From assembly GCA_003152315.1 (NCBI GenBank), contig PLZV01000037.1, forward strand, positions 126,820 to 190,819: 64,000 bases of DNA, read 5' to 3'. How positions within the stretch are numbered: position 1 is the stretch's first letter; every line of letters starts with the position of its first letter. Source of the stretch: Verrucomicrobiota bacterium (GTDB taxonomy: Bacteria > Verrucomicrobiota > Verrucomicrobiia > Palsa-1439). Positions 41,153 to 49,915 of this stretch are shown here, piece by piece. Below the pieces are notes generated by a model that was given only the letters and a program-made list of their open reading frames with translations, did no database searches and had not been told where the DNA came from. Made by a program: the position numbers and the translations under genes.

Positions 41153-41202
41153 GGGGGTGGGGAACCCCCCAGGGGGCCGGTTCAAGGAGGCCGGCCCCCT
41201 GG
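41153..41202 (+). promoter_or_regulatory. Alternative-pairing G/C hairpins before ftsL
   Basis: Perfect 12-bp stem CCAGGGGGCCGG (41169-41180) / CCGGCCCCCTGG (41191-41202) with AAGGAGG in the loop. A preceding GGGGG (41153-41157) and CCCCCC (41165-41170) can pair with each other or compete with the stem. No T-run follows, so it is not a plain intrinsic terminator. It may be an attenuator or RNA-stability structure between rsmH and ftsL. Confidence 0.5.
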
Positions 41203-41215
41203 ACAGATTTGAGTG

Positions 41216-41617
41216 ATGAAGAGAAATCGTAAACGTGAGTCGCTGAGATTCGGTACCGTGACCAAATCGCTGGTCGTGTGCATGTGCATCGCCATCAGCG
41301 GCTTGGGTTACGTCTGGCAGAAGAACGCGATCTATCGCCTGGGCGATGAGATCAAGAAGCGTGAGACAGCTCTGTCCTCGGCGCACAAACGCAACCTGAT
41401 GCTGGCCGCGCAAATGGCGCATTTGGAGTCACCCGCGCAACTGGAGGCGGAGTGCCAGCAGTACAACCTGAGCCTCGTCGCACCGAAGGAGAGCCAGGTA
41501 GTGCGGCTGTATGAACCGGGGCAGGAGTGGGACATGCAAATGGCGAACGCGCCGCTGCCGGCCCAACTCCCGCCGCAAGCGCGCGGCCCGCAGCCCAAGA
41601 CATTGGCGAAACGATGA
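41216..41617 (+). CDS. ftsL: FtsL-like cell-division protein
   Basis: Bitopic membrane protein of 133 residues in the FtsL position. A basic N-terminus (KRNRKRESLRFG) is followed by one membrane segment (SLVVCMCIAISGLGYVW, about 19-36) and a periplasmic coiled-coil-like helix (NAIYRLGDEIKKRETAL, about 39-90), then a Pro/Ala-rich tail. FtsL sequences diverge strongly, so size, topology and position carry the assignment. In the divisome FtsL with FtsQ and FtsB activates FtsW-FtsI. ATG 41216 (GTG at 41213 also possible). It overlaps ftsI by ATGA. Confidence 0.8.
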   Translation: MKRNRKRESLRFGTVTKSLVVCMCIAISGLGYVWQKNAIYRLGDEIKKRETALSSAHKRNLMLAAQMAHLESPAQLEAECQQYNLSLVAPKESQVVRLYEPGQEWDMQMANAPLPAQLPPQARGPQPKTLAKR

Positions 41618-43332
41618 TTCTGGCGCCACAAAAAGGCAGGGCATTGATCGTGATCGGCGCATTGGCGTCGGTCTTCGTGGCGCTTGGTTTTCGTCTCTTT
41701 GACTTGCACGTCCTGCAGCACAAGGAACTCAGTGCTTTGGCCCAGGCTAACCGCGAGCAGGTTGTCCATCAGCAAGGTCGCCGTGGTGCGATCCTGGATG
41801 CGAACGGCAATCTGCTCGCCAATAGTTTGTCCGTGCGCATCGTCACCGCGGATGCGACGATCACCGCGACCCAAGCCGCCGCGATCGCGGAAAAGCTGGC
41901 GCCGTTGCTGAAGACGGACGTTGAATCGCTGTCCCAGAAACTCAGCAGCCCGTCGCATTATGTTCGCTTGAATCCGCGCGCGAAGCTCGACGAAGACACC
42001 GTCCAGAAGATACGCGCCATGAAGTTGAAGGGTATTTTCTTCGAGGACCAGTTTATCCGCTCGTATCCCAACGGCCCGCTGGCGAGCCACGTCATTGGTT
42101 TTGTCAATTCCGAGCATAAGGGAGTCCAGGGCATCGAAGCGTCCATGGACGATTACCTGGAGGGGCAGGCGGGGTACGAAATTATCGAGCACGACCGCAA
42201 GGGTCACGAGATTCGCGCGCTGCGCAACGAGGAACTCGGCCCGCGCGACGGTTTCAACGTCGTGCTAACAATCGACCAGGTCATTCAACACGTTGCGGAA
42301 CAGGAACTCGAGAAGGCGATGGTTGAGTTCAAGCCGCAAGCGGGTGTGATCATCGTCTCGCGCCCCAAGACTGGCGAAATCCTCGCGATGAGTTCGCGGC
42401 CAACGTTTGACCCCACCGACATCAGTGGCGCGTCGGTTGACGCTCGTCGCAATCGCTGCATCAGCGACGTGGCCGAGCCAGGCTCGACGTTCAAGATTGT
42501 CGTTTGCTCCGGTGCGCTCAATGAAGGGATTGTCAGTCTCAACGATCAGTTTGACTGCGAGAACGGCGCGTTCATGTATGCCGGCCGCATTTTGCATGAT
42601 GCGCACCCGTATGGAGTCCTAAATGTGGAGGAGATTCTCTTCCATTCCAGCAACATTGGCGCCGCGAAAGTCGGGCTGCGCATGGGACCGGCGCGACTTG
42701 CCGAGTACATTCATCGCTACGGGTTCGGCCACAAAACGGACATCGCTTTGCCCGGAGAAGTGTCTGGTATCGCGCATCCGCTGGCCCGCTGGAACAGCCT
42801 TTCGATCACCCGCATCCCGATGGGCCACGAGATTGCCGTCACGCCTCTGCAGATGCTGATGGCGTTAAACACCATCGCCAACGGCGGCATGCGGATGAAG
42901 CCGATGATCGTCAAGAGCATCGTGGATCCGGATGGCACCCCGGTCCTGCAGTATGAGCCCCAGCAAGTGGGTCAGATCATCTCACCGCGCACGTGCATGT
43001 TGATGACGACGGCGTTGCGCAAGGTCGTGGGGCCTGACGGCACCGCCCCCAAGGCCGGTGTGCCGGGTTTCGATGTCGCCGGCAAGACGGGCACCGCCCA
43101 GAAGGTCGAAAATGGCCAATACGTCCGCAAATACTACTCGTCCTTCATAGGCTTTTTCCCGGCCTCAGACCCACAGATTTCAATTTTGGTTTCCCTGGAC
43201 GATCCTGCCGGTGGCGCTTTCTACGGTGGATCAGTCGCTGGACCTGTTTTCCGGGAGGTAGCGGAGAAAGTTGCCGAGTATTTGGGGATCGAGCCACAAA
43301 CGCCGTTAGCCGAGGTTGCCAAACTATCATGA
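41614..43332 (+). CDS. ftsI: Peptidoglycan D,D-transpeptidase FtsI (class B PBP)
   Basis: Septal peptidoglycan transpeptidase, 572 residues, with one N-terminal membrane anchor (GRALIVIGALASVFVALGF). The PBP dimerisation region begins REQVVHQQGRRGAILDANG near 50. The catalytic motifs are SxxK in EPGSTFKIV (Ser near 291), SxN in HSSNIGA near 345, and KTG in DVAGKTGTAQK near 491. It works with the SEDS polymerase FtsW encoded downstream. Start at ATG 41614, fixed by the overlap with ftsL; it also overlaps murE by ATGA. No C-terminal PASTA domain is present. Confidence 0.95.
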   Translation: MILAPQKGRALIVIGALASVFVALGFRLFDLHVLQHKELSALAQANREQVVHQQGRRGAILDANGNLLANSLSVRIVTADATITATQAAAIAEKLAPLLKTDVESLSQKLSSPSHYVRLNPRAKLDEDTVQKIRAMKLKGIFFEDQFIRSYPNGPLASHVIGFVNSEHKGVQGIEASMDDYLEGQAGYEIIEHDRKGHEIRALRNEELGPRDGFNVVLTIDQVIQHVAEQELEKAMVEFKPQAGVIIVSRPKTGEILAMSSRPTFDPTDISGASVDARRNRCISDVAEPGSTFKIVVCSGALNEGIVSLNDQFDCENGAFMYAGRILHDAHPYGVLNVEEILFHSSNIGAAKVGLRMGPARLAEYIHRYGFGHKTDIALPGEVSGIAHPLARWNSLSITRIPMGHEIAVTPLQMLMALNTIANGGMRMKPMIVKSIVDPDGTPVLQYEPQQVGQIISPRTCMLMTTALRKVVGPDGTAPKAGVPGFDVAGKTGTAQKVENGQYVRKYYSSFIGFFPASDPQISILVSLDDPAGGAFYGGSVAGPVFREVAEKVAEYLGIEPQTPLAEVAKLS

Positions 43333-44825
43333 ACCTGGCCGAGATCGTCAAAACCGTGAAGCCACTGGCCGTCGAGGGCACGCTCGACAAGGAGATCACC
43401 GGTATCACCTGTGATTCGCGCCGGGTCATGCCCGGCAACCTGTTCGTGGCGGTTCGCGGCGAACGGACGGATGGACATCGTTTTATGGACGCGGCGATCG
43501 ATCGCGGTGCGTCGGCCATAGTGTTGGAGAGTGATGCCAGCTTTCGCCGACGGGTCACCCGCATCAAGGTCAGCGACGCGCGTCGTTCGATGGCGCAGGC
43601 CTCGGCGCAGTTTTACAACCATCCGTCGCAGGGTCTGAAAGTGGTGGGGATTACGGGCACCAATGGCAAGACCACGACGGCCTTCATGGTTCGCGCGATT
43701 ATGGAAGCGGCCGGTTTTCCGTGTGGACTGCTGGGCACGGTGCAGTACCAGATCGGTCAGCGGGTGATCCCGGCGTCGCGCACGACCCCGGAGTCGGTTG
43801 AGATCCAGGACATGATGAGCCAGATGCTGCGCGTGGGTTGTGGCGGCGTGTCGATGGAAGTCAGCTCGCATGCCCTCGATCAATCGCGCGTGGCGGAGGT
43901 GGATTTCGATGTGGCGGTGTTCACGAATCTTTCACAGGACCACCTCGATTACCACGGCACGATGGAGAACTATTTTGAGTCGAAAGTTAAGCTGTTCAGC
44001 GCGTTGGGCACTGTCCGAAAGGCGGGCCGCGCGGTGGTGAATGCGGATAACGCATACGGTCGTGAATTGATCAAGCGCTTGGGTGGGGACCACGCCGTAG
44101 TCAGCTACGGCGTTTCAAGCGCGGCAGTCGTTCGCGCCGAGGACGTGCGCGTGTCGGCGGAGGGAAGCTACTTCGTCGTCAACGCGCCCCCAGGCAGTAT
44201 CCCGATGTCACTTCCGCTGATTGGGCGCTACAACGTGTCCAACGCGCTGGCAGCTATCAGTGCGAGCCTCGCGCTCGGTATCGATCTCCAAATCATCGAG
44301 CGGGCCCTGGCGAGATTTCGGCCGGTGCCGGGTCGTGTAGAGAGGATAAACACGAAAGAAGGCTATGCGGTCTTTGTCGACTACGCCCACACCGCCGACG
44401 CGCTCCGCAATGTGCTCGTGACCTTGAGCGAGCTGACCCGCGGACGGTTGATCGTGGTGTTCGGCTGTGGCGGTGACCGCGACAAGGGCAAGCGCAAGCC
44501 GATGGGGCAAGCCGCCGCCGAACTGGCGGATTTCTCGATTCTTACGAGCGACAACCCGCGGACGGAGGATCCCCGCGAGATTTTGCGGCAAATCGAGGAG
44601 GGATTCTGGGCCAGCACGGTGCGTCGATATCAGGTCATCGAAGACCGGCGCGAGGCCATTGAACGCGCGCTCGACATCGCGCGGCCCGGCGACACCGTGC
44701 TCATCGCGGGTAAAGGTCACGAGGCGTATCAGGAATTTGCGGACACGGTCGTGCCGTTCAATGACCGTCTGGTCGTGGAAGAATACTCCAACCTCAGTGG
44801 AACACGGTGGAAACCTTGCGTTTAG
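43329..44825 (+). CDS. murE: UDP-MurNAc-tripeptide synthetase MurE (meso-DAP type)
   Basis: Mur ligase of 498 residues that adds the third amino acid to UDP-MurNAc-dipeptide. The ATP loop is GITGTNGKTTTAF near 104. The carbamylated-Lys region is in MEVSSHALDQSRV near 175. The specificity motif SDNPRTEDP near 407 (DNPR) indicates meso-diaminopimelate rather than lysine, so the cell wall should be of the DAP type. The start overlaps ftsI, and the end overlaps murF by 19 bases. Confidence 0.96.
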   Translation: MNLAEIVKTVKPLAVEGTLDKEITGITCDSRRVMPGNLFVAVRGERTDGHRFMDAAIDRGASAIVLESDASFRRRVTRIKVSDARRSMAQASAQFYNHPSQGLKVVGITGTNGKTTTAFMVRAIMEAAGFPCGLLGTVQYQIGQRVIPASRTTPESVEIQDMMSQMLRVGCGGVSMEVSSHALDQSRVAEVDFDVAVFTNLSQDHLDYHGTMENYFESKVKLFSALGTVRKAGRAVVNADNAYGRELIKRLGGDHAVVSYGVSSAAVVRAEDVRVSAEGSYFVVNAPPGSIPMSLPLIGRYNVSNALAAISASLALGIDLQIIERALARFRPVPGRVERINTKEGYAVFVDYAHTADALRNVLVTLSELTRGRLIVVFGCGGDRDKGKRKPMGQAAAELADFSILTSDNPRTEDPREILRQIEEGFWASTVRRYQVIEDRREAIERALDIARPGDTVLIAGKGHEAYQEFADTVVPFNDRLVVEEYSNLSGTRWKPCV

Positions 44826-46219
44826 AACAGGTGGCAGAACTTTGTGAGGCGCGGCTGATTCGCGGCGATCCTGAGCGGATCGTCGAGAGGATCAGCATCG
44901 ACTCACGCATGTTGGGCCAGGGCGACTGCTTCGTCGCGCTACGCGGCCCGCATTTTGACGGACATGAATTCATTTCGGATGTGGCCCGATTGGGGGCATC
45001 AGCGGCGGTAGTCTCGAATCCTACCCGTGCAATGAACTCGCCTAGTGCCTTGTCGCTTCTCCAAGTGCAAGACACCCTCACCGCATTGCACAAACTCGCA
45101 ACGAACTACCGCCGACTGATGCCCCCAACGACCCGCCTCGTCGCCGTGACCGGCTCGAGCGGGAAGACGACCACCAAAGAACTCATCGCCTCGGTGCTCG
45201 GCGAGCGGTTCAATGTGGTGGAATCGTCCGGTAATAATAACAACCACATTGGCGTGCCGCTCAACCTGTTGCGACTTGATCCCGCCCATGACTTCGGCGT
45301 GTTCGAACTCGGTACCAATCATCCGGGCGAAATTGCCGTCCTGACCGGGATGGTGCGGCCCGATATCGGCGTGATTACCAACATCGGACTCGGACATGTC
45401 GAGTTCTTCGGGGACGAATCCGGAGTGGCGAAGGAGAAGGGATCGCTGCTCGAAGTTTTGCCGCGCAACGGCGACGGTCTCGCGGTGCTGAATGCCGACG
45501 ACAAATGGTGCGCGGAACTTCGGGCCCGCACCAACGCGACGCTGGTGACCGTCGGCATCGAGAATTTCGCAGACATTCGCGCCAGTGACATCAAGATCAA
45601 CGGCGATATCAAATTCCGCCTGAACATCGCGAAGAAGCGCGAAGATATAATCGTGCGGCTCAAGACGTTGGGCCGCCACCAGATTTACAATGCCCTGCAA
45701 GCCGCTGCCGTGGGCTATTTTGCGGGGATGGACCTGGATGAGATTTGCCTGGGCCTGGAGAGCGCCCAATTCCCACGCATGCGAATGGAGCCGGTCACAA
45801 TCCATGGCGTGCGGTTTGTGAACGATTGCTACAACGCGAACGTGGTCTCGATGAGAGCCGCGCTGCAGATGATGCGCGAGACTCCGTGCGCGGGCCGCAA
45901 GGTGGCCGTGTTGGGTGACATGTTGGAGTTGGGTGAATGGACGGAACGCGCGCATCGCGACGTCGGCGCGCTAGCGGCCGATTGCGGCCTGGCGTTCCTC
46001 GTGACCGTCGGCGAATCCGCCCGGTTGATCGCGCAGGGGGCCGTTGGGGCCGGCATGGAGTCGCACCGGGTGCTGTCACTGGCGACGGCAGAGGAAGCCG
46101 GGGCGACATTACGGGAGTTGGCGCGCGAAGGGGATTTCGTTTTGATCAAGGGTTCCAGACGATTGCAGTTGGAACGAATGCTGGAGGAATTCAAGAGTGA
46201 TATAGCGGCGCTTCCGTGA
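44807..46219 (+). CDS. murF: UDP-MurNAc-pentapeptide synthase MurF
   Basis: Mur ligase of 470 residues that adds D-Ala-D-Ala to the tripeptide precursor. Markers: ISIDSRMLGQGDCFVAL near 29, ATP loop VTGSSGKTTTKELI near 114, NNNNHIGVPLNLL near 143, LGTNHPGEI near 168 and FVNDCYNANVVSM near 334. It starts at GTG 44807 within the murE coding end. The stop codon lies inside a strong hairpin (46207-46225). Ddl, which makes its substrate, is encoded at 54573. Confidence 0.95.
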   Translation: METLRLEQVAELCEARLIRGDPERIVERISIDSRMLGQGDCFVALRGPHFDGHEFISDVARLGASAAVVSNPTRAMNSPSALSLLQVQDTLTALHKLATNYRRLMPPTTRLVAVTGSSGKTTTKELIASVLGERFNVVESSGNNNNHIGVPLNLLRLDPAHDFGVFELGTNHPGEIAVLTGMVRPDIGVITNIGLGHVEFFGDESGVAKEKGSLLEVLPRNGDGLAVLNADDKWCAELRARTNATLVTVGIENFADIRASDIKINGDIKFRLNIAKKREDIIVRLKTLGRHQIYNALQAAAVGYFAGMDLDEICLGLESAQFPRMRMEPVTIHGVRFVNDCYNANVVSMRAALQMMRETPCAGRKVAVLGDMLELGEWTERAHRDVGALAADCGLAFLVTVGESARLIAQGAVGAGMESHRVLSLATAEEAGATLRELAREGDFVLIKGSRRLQLERMLEEFKSDIAALP

Positions 46220-46225
46220 AGCGCC
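46207..46225 (+). promoter_or_regulatory. Hairpin across the murF stop codon
   Basis: GGCGCTTC-CGT-GAAGCGCC (46207-46225) is a perfect 8-bp stem with a three-base loop containing the start of the TGA stop; AAAAG follows. It may limit readthrough into mraY or protect the upstream mRNA. Confidence 0.5.
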
Positions 46226-46298
46226 AAAAGAGCGTTTGGGGGACTGTGCTGGATGGCGCAGCTACACCGCTGTGAGGAAGTGAAGGACCGAGGAGTGG

Positions 46299-47396
46299 AT
46301 GTTTTACTATCTGAGCGAGTATACGGATTTGTTTTCGCCGTTGCGCGTGTTTCAATACACGACTTTCCGCGCGGTGTTTGCGGCCATCACGGCATTGTTG
46401 ATCTGTGTCGTGACGGGACCGTGGCTGATTCGCCGTCTCGTCGAGATGAAGTTCCAACAGCCCATCCGTGGCGAGGACGATCTGCGGGAACTGGCCCAGG
46501 CCCACGGCAAGAAGGCCTGCCCGACCATGGGCGGCATCCTGATCATCTGGGCGGTCGTGGATTCGATTTTGCTTTGGGCGCGTCCGACCAACCAACTCGT
46601 CCTGATGTGCCTGGCCACCCTGATCTGGCTCGGCGGTGTGGGCTTCCTCGACGATTGGGCGAAGGTGCAGTCGAAGAAGTCCTCCGGCATGCGCGCCAAG
46701 ACGAAATTCCTCTTTCAGATCGGACTGGGGCTGTTTGTCGGCACCTTGCTGCTGACCGATCCGCATCTGGCGCCGACGGCCCGGAAGCTGGTGGTACCGT
46801 TCATGAAAGGGCCACTGATCGCGGACATGGGGTGGTGGACACTCCTCGTCGTCGTGGTGGTGATCGTCGGGGCGTCGAACGCGGTGAATTTGACGGACGG
46901 GCTGGACGGTTTGGCCACGGGTTGCACGCTGACCGTGGCGCTGGCCTACGCGGTCATGTGCTTCGTGGCCGGCAACTTCCGCTTTGCCAACTACCTGCAA
47001 GTGCCGTTTGTGTTCGGGGCTGGCGAGCTGACCGTGGTGTGTGCCGCGCTGATTGGCGCGAGCCTGGGATTTCTCTGGTTCAACTGCCATCCCGCGCAGG
47101 TGTTCATGGGCGACACGGGTTCACTGGCCATCGGCGGATTAATCGGCGCGATTGCCGTGATGATCAAGCAGGAGGTGGCCCTGATCATCGTCGGCGGAAT
47201 TTTCGTGATGGAGGCGTTTTCGGTAATCCTGCAGGTCGCGAGTTTCAAGCTGCGCGGCAAACGGATTTTTGCGATGGCGCCGTTGCATCATCATTTCGAA
47301 CTGCGCGGTTGGTCCGAAACCAAAGTGACGACCCGGTTTTGGGTGTTGTCCGTGATCTTCGCGCTACTGGGCCTGGCGACGTTGAAATTAAGGTGA
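46299..47396 (+). CDS. mraY: Phospho-MurNAc-pentapeptide transferase MraY
   Basis: Integral membrane enzyme of 365 residues with ten expected helices; it makes lipid I from UDP-MurNAc-pentapeptide and undecaprenyl phosphate. Motifs are KKACPTMGGILI near 70, VGFLDDWAKVQSKKSSGM near 114 (Asp-Asp), NAVNLTDGLDGLATG near 191, VFMGDTGSLAIGG near 268 and MAPLHHHFELRGWSE near 327 (HHH). The ATG at 46299 follows GGAG by five bases. It is separated from murF by about 80 bases, one of the few larger gaps in the cluster. Confidence 0.97.
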   Translation: MFYYLSEYTDLFSPLRVFQYTTFRAVFAAITALLICVVTGPWLIRRLVEMKFQQPIRGEDDLRELAQAHGKKACPTMGGILIIWAVVDSILLWARPTNQLVLMCLATLIWLGGVGFLDDWAKVQSKKSSGMRAKTKFLFQIGLGLFVGTLLLTDPHLAPTARKLVVPFMKGPLIADMGWWTLLVVVVVIVGASNAVNLTDGLDGLATGCTLTVALAYAVMCFVAGNFRFANYLQVPFVFGAGELTVVCAALIGASLGFLWFNCHPAQVFMGDTGSLAIGGLIGAIAVMIKQEVALIIVGGIFVMEAFSVILQVASFKLRGKRIFAMAPLHHHFELRGWSETKVTTRFWVLSVIFALLGLATLKLR

Positions 47397-47403
47397 TTCG
47401 ATA

Positions 47404-48765
47404 ATGCAGACCATGGAATTGCGAGACAAGGACGTGCTGGTACTGGGATTGGGACGGAGCGGAATGGCCGCGGCGTCCTTGCTGCGGCGCGACGGGGCGC
47501 GGGTGGTGGTGCGCGACGAAGCGACAGACGACCTGCTGCAGGAGCGGGCGATGCGACTACGCCAACTCGGCGTACGGGTCGAATTGGGCAACCAATACGA
47601 TCATTCGGCGCACTTCGATTTCGCCGTGCTCAGCCCCGGCATCGCTCCCGAGAGGGCGATTGTCCGTGAAGTGCTCTCGCAAAGCACACCGCTGCTCAGT
47701 GAGTTGGAGTTGGCCTATCGCCATTGCCTCTGTCCCATCGTGGCGATCACGGGCACGAATGGTAAGACGACGACGACAGAATTGATTGCTGGGATGCTCA
47801 CCGGCTGCGACAAACGAACCGTGGCGGCAGGGAACATCGGCCACGCGTTTTCGGACGCCGTGGAAGCCAGCGCCGGGTTGGACGCACTCGTGCTGGAGGT
47901 CAGTTCGTTCCAGTTGGAAAAGATCGAACAGTTCCGTGCGAACATCTCGGTGCTGCTCAATATCACGCCCGATCACCTCGACCGATACGAATCGATGGAC
48001 GAATACGCTGCGGCGAAAGCATTTGTTCTTTTGAACCAACAACCGGAGGACACGGCAGTAATCAGTGTCGAGGCCTTGAAATGGTTGCGAAGGATGTGCC
48101 TGCCAATTCGAGCACGTCCCATTACGTTTAGCGCCTACAACCAGCCGGCGGACCTATGGTTGGACCCGTCTGACAATGACACGATTTGGTCCCGCTTGCC
48201 CGAGTGTCACGGCATTCTCATGAGGTTGAGCGAGACGAACCTGCGCGGACGGCACAACGCGGAGAACGTGCTCGCTACGCTGGCGACGGGCCTGGCCATG
48301 GAGTTACCCGTGCCGCGGATGCGCGAGGCGATTTGTTCCTACTTCCCGCAGCCGCATCGCTGTGAGTTTGTGGCGGAAGTCAACGGAGTGACTTACATCA
48401 ACGATTCGAAAGGGACCAATGTCGACGCCGTCGAAAAAGCGTTGCGCTCTCTCCCGGGGCGTTCGGTGTTGATCGCTGGCGGGCGCGACAAGGGTTTGGA
48501 TTTTGCATCCTTACGGCAAGTGATTGCCGAGAAAGTCACACTGGCCGTGTTGATTGGCGAGGCGCAGAACAAGATGTGGCGGGCCTGGTCCAAGGCGGTG
48601 CCGTGCGTGCGGGCGTTCTCCATGGAAGAAGCGGTGCGCGTCGCCGCCAGTCATGCCCGCCGCGATGAAACGGTGTTGCTGTCGCCCGCGTGCGCCAGTT
48701 TTGACATGTTTGAGAATTACGAGCATCGCGGTGATGAATTCAAACGGCACGTTTTTAATTTGTAG
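47404..48765 (+). CDS. murD: UDP-MurNAc-L-alanine:D-glutamate ligase MurD
   Basis: Mur ligase of 453 residues adding D-glutamate to UDP-MurNAc-L-Ala. The N-terminal Rossmann-like segment is VLVLGLGRSGMAAASLL near 11; the ATP loop AITGTNGKTTTTELI near 116; GNIGHAF near 142; LEVSSFQLEKIE near 162; YINDSKGTNVDAV near 331; and LLSPACASFDMFENYEHRG near 424 is the MurD-typical end. It starts at ATG 47404 (a second ATG four codons later is possible), seven bases after mraY. Confidence 0.96.
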   Translation: MQTMELRDKDVLVLGLGRSGMAAASLLRRDGARVVVRDEATDDLLQERAMRLRQLGVRVELGNQYDHSAHFDFAVLSPGIAPERAIVREVLSQSTPLLSELELAYRHCLCPIVAITGTNGKTTTTELIAGMLTGCDKRTVAAGNIGHAFSDAVEASAGLDALVLEVSSFQLEKIEQFRANISVLLNITPDHLDRYESMDEYAAAKAFVLLNQQPEDTAVISVEALKWLRRMCLPIRARPITFSAYNQPADLWLDPSDNDTIWSRLPECHGILMRLSETNLRGRHNAENVLATLATGLAMELPVPRMREAICSYFPQPHRCEFVAEVNGVTYINDSKGTNVDAVEKALRSLPGRSVLIAGGRDKGLDFASLRQVIAEKVTLAVLIGEAQNKMWRAWSKAVPCVRAFSMEEAVRVAASHARRDETVLLSPACASFDMFENYEHRGDEFKRHVFNL

Positions 48766-48832
48766 CGGAGGAACGAAACAAGGTTTGCCCAACAGCAAGC
48801 TGACAACCAGTACAACGTAACGAAAGGAACCA

Positions 48833-49873
48833 ATGAAAGTCTCGAAAGTCGTACTTATCGTAGTGGCTCTACACGTCCTCGTGATCGGGGGTATCGTCGT
48901 CTTTGAGGGATGCTCACGATCCAAGACCAGCACGCCAGACATGGCGGCCAACGAACCGTCGGACAGCATGATGCCCGGCGCAACCAATGGCCAGGTGGCG
49001 TCGATCCCGAATCCACAGGGTCCTGGCGCGGCGAACTCGCTGGCTCCAAACTCCGTGCCGGGGAATGAAACCGTGGCCCCGACAGCGTCAGTCACACCGC
49101 CCGTGTCGGCAACGGCGGCGCGCACGTACGTCGTCAAGAAGGGCGACTCGCTCTGGAAAATCTCGAAGCTGGAAGGCATCAGCGTCGGCGAACTCACCCG
49201 CGCGAACAGCCTGACGAAGACCAGTACACTCAAAGTCGGCCAGAAGCTCACGGTTCCGGCGATGGCGAAAGCCGAGAAGACAAACGTCGCGACCGCTTCG
49301 GTGGTTCCAACTCCAGCCGACGCGACCACGCCGGCACCTACAACCGCGGCCGTTACAACCGATGCGAGTGGTGGAAGCTACACGGTCAAGTCCGGTGACT
49401 CGCTGTGGAAAATCGCCCGGCTGCAGAACGTCAGCGTCGCGGCCATCAAGCAAGCCAACAACCTGAGCAGTGACTCGCTCAAGGTCGGCCAGAAGCTCCA
49501 CGTCCCAACAGCAACCGCCAAGGCAGCGACCGACACGACAGTCAACACTGTCAGCGCGGGCGTTGCGCCCACGTCGTCACCGGCGTGGCAGGCACCGGGC
49601 ACGTATCAGGAGAATGGCCAGACGATCCATATCGTTGACTTCAACGAGTCGCCCGCGACCATCGCCAAGAAGTATGGGATCAAGACCGATGATCTCCTTA
49701 GGGCGAACAACATTAACGACGCGAAGAAGGTCCAGTACGGCCAGCGGCTGGTAATCCCGCAGCAACAGCCAGCGACACCGGTTGCGAACACGACAGTTGC
49801 GCCTACGGCTGCTCCGGCCACACCCGTGGCGGCAGGGCCGGTGGTGGCGGCTTCGCATACGACGGTCCAATAA
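48833..49873 (+). CDS. LysM-repeat cell-wall-binding protein in the dcw cluster
   Basis: Envelope protein of 346 residues. The N-terminal hydrophobic stretch VVLIVVALHVLVIGGIVVF ends in EGCSR, which is close to, but not, a canonical lipobox. Three LysM modules follow: YVVKKGDSLWKISKLEGIS (starting near 100), YTVKSGDSLWKIARLQNVS (near 184), and a more divergent IHIVDFNESPATIAKKYGI (near 264). They are joined by Ala/Pro/Thr/Val-rich linkers, and the tail is similar. LysM binds the glycan backbone. Its place between murD and ftsW suggests a role in septal wall metabolism. The ATG at 48833 follows GAAAGGAACC. Confidence 0.88.
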   Translation: MKVSKVVLIVVALHVLVIGGIVVFEGCSRSKTSTPDMAANEPSDSMMPGATNGQVASIPNPQGPGAANSLAPNSVPGNETVAPTASVTPPVSATAARTYVVKKGDSLWKISKLEGISVGELTRANSLTKTSTLKVGQKLTVPAMAKAEKTNVATASVVPTPADATTPAPTTAAVTTDASGGSYTVKSGDSLWKIARLQNVSVAAIKQANNLSSDSLKVGQKLHVPTATAKAATDTTVNTVSAGVAPTSSPAWQAPGTYQENGQTIHIVDFNESPATIAKKYGIKTDDLLRANNINDAKKVQYGQRLVIPQQQPATPVANTTVAPTAAPATPVAAGPVVAASHTTVQ

Positions 49874-49915
49874 CAAACAGACGTTCTTTCAGAGAACGGG
49901 AAACGACGGAGGGCC

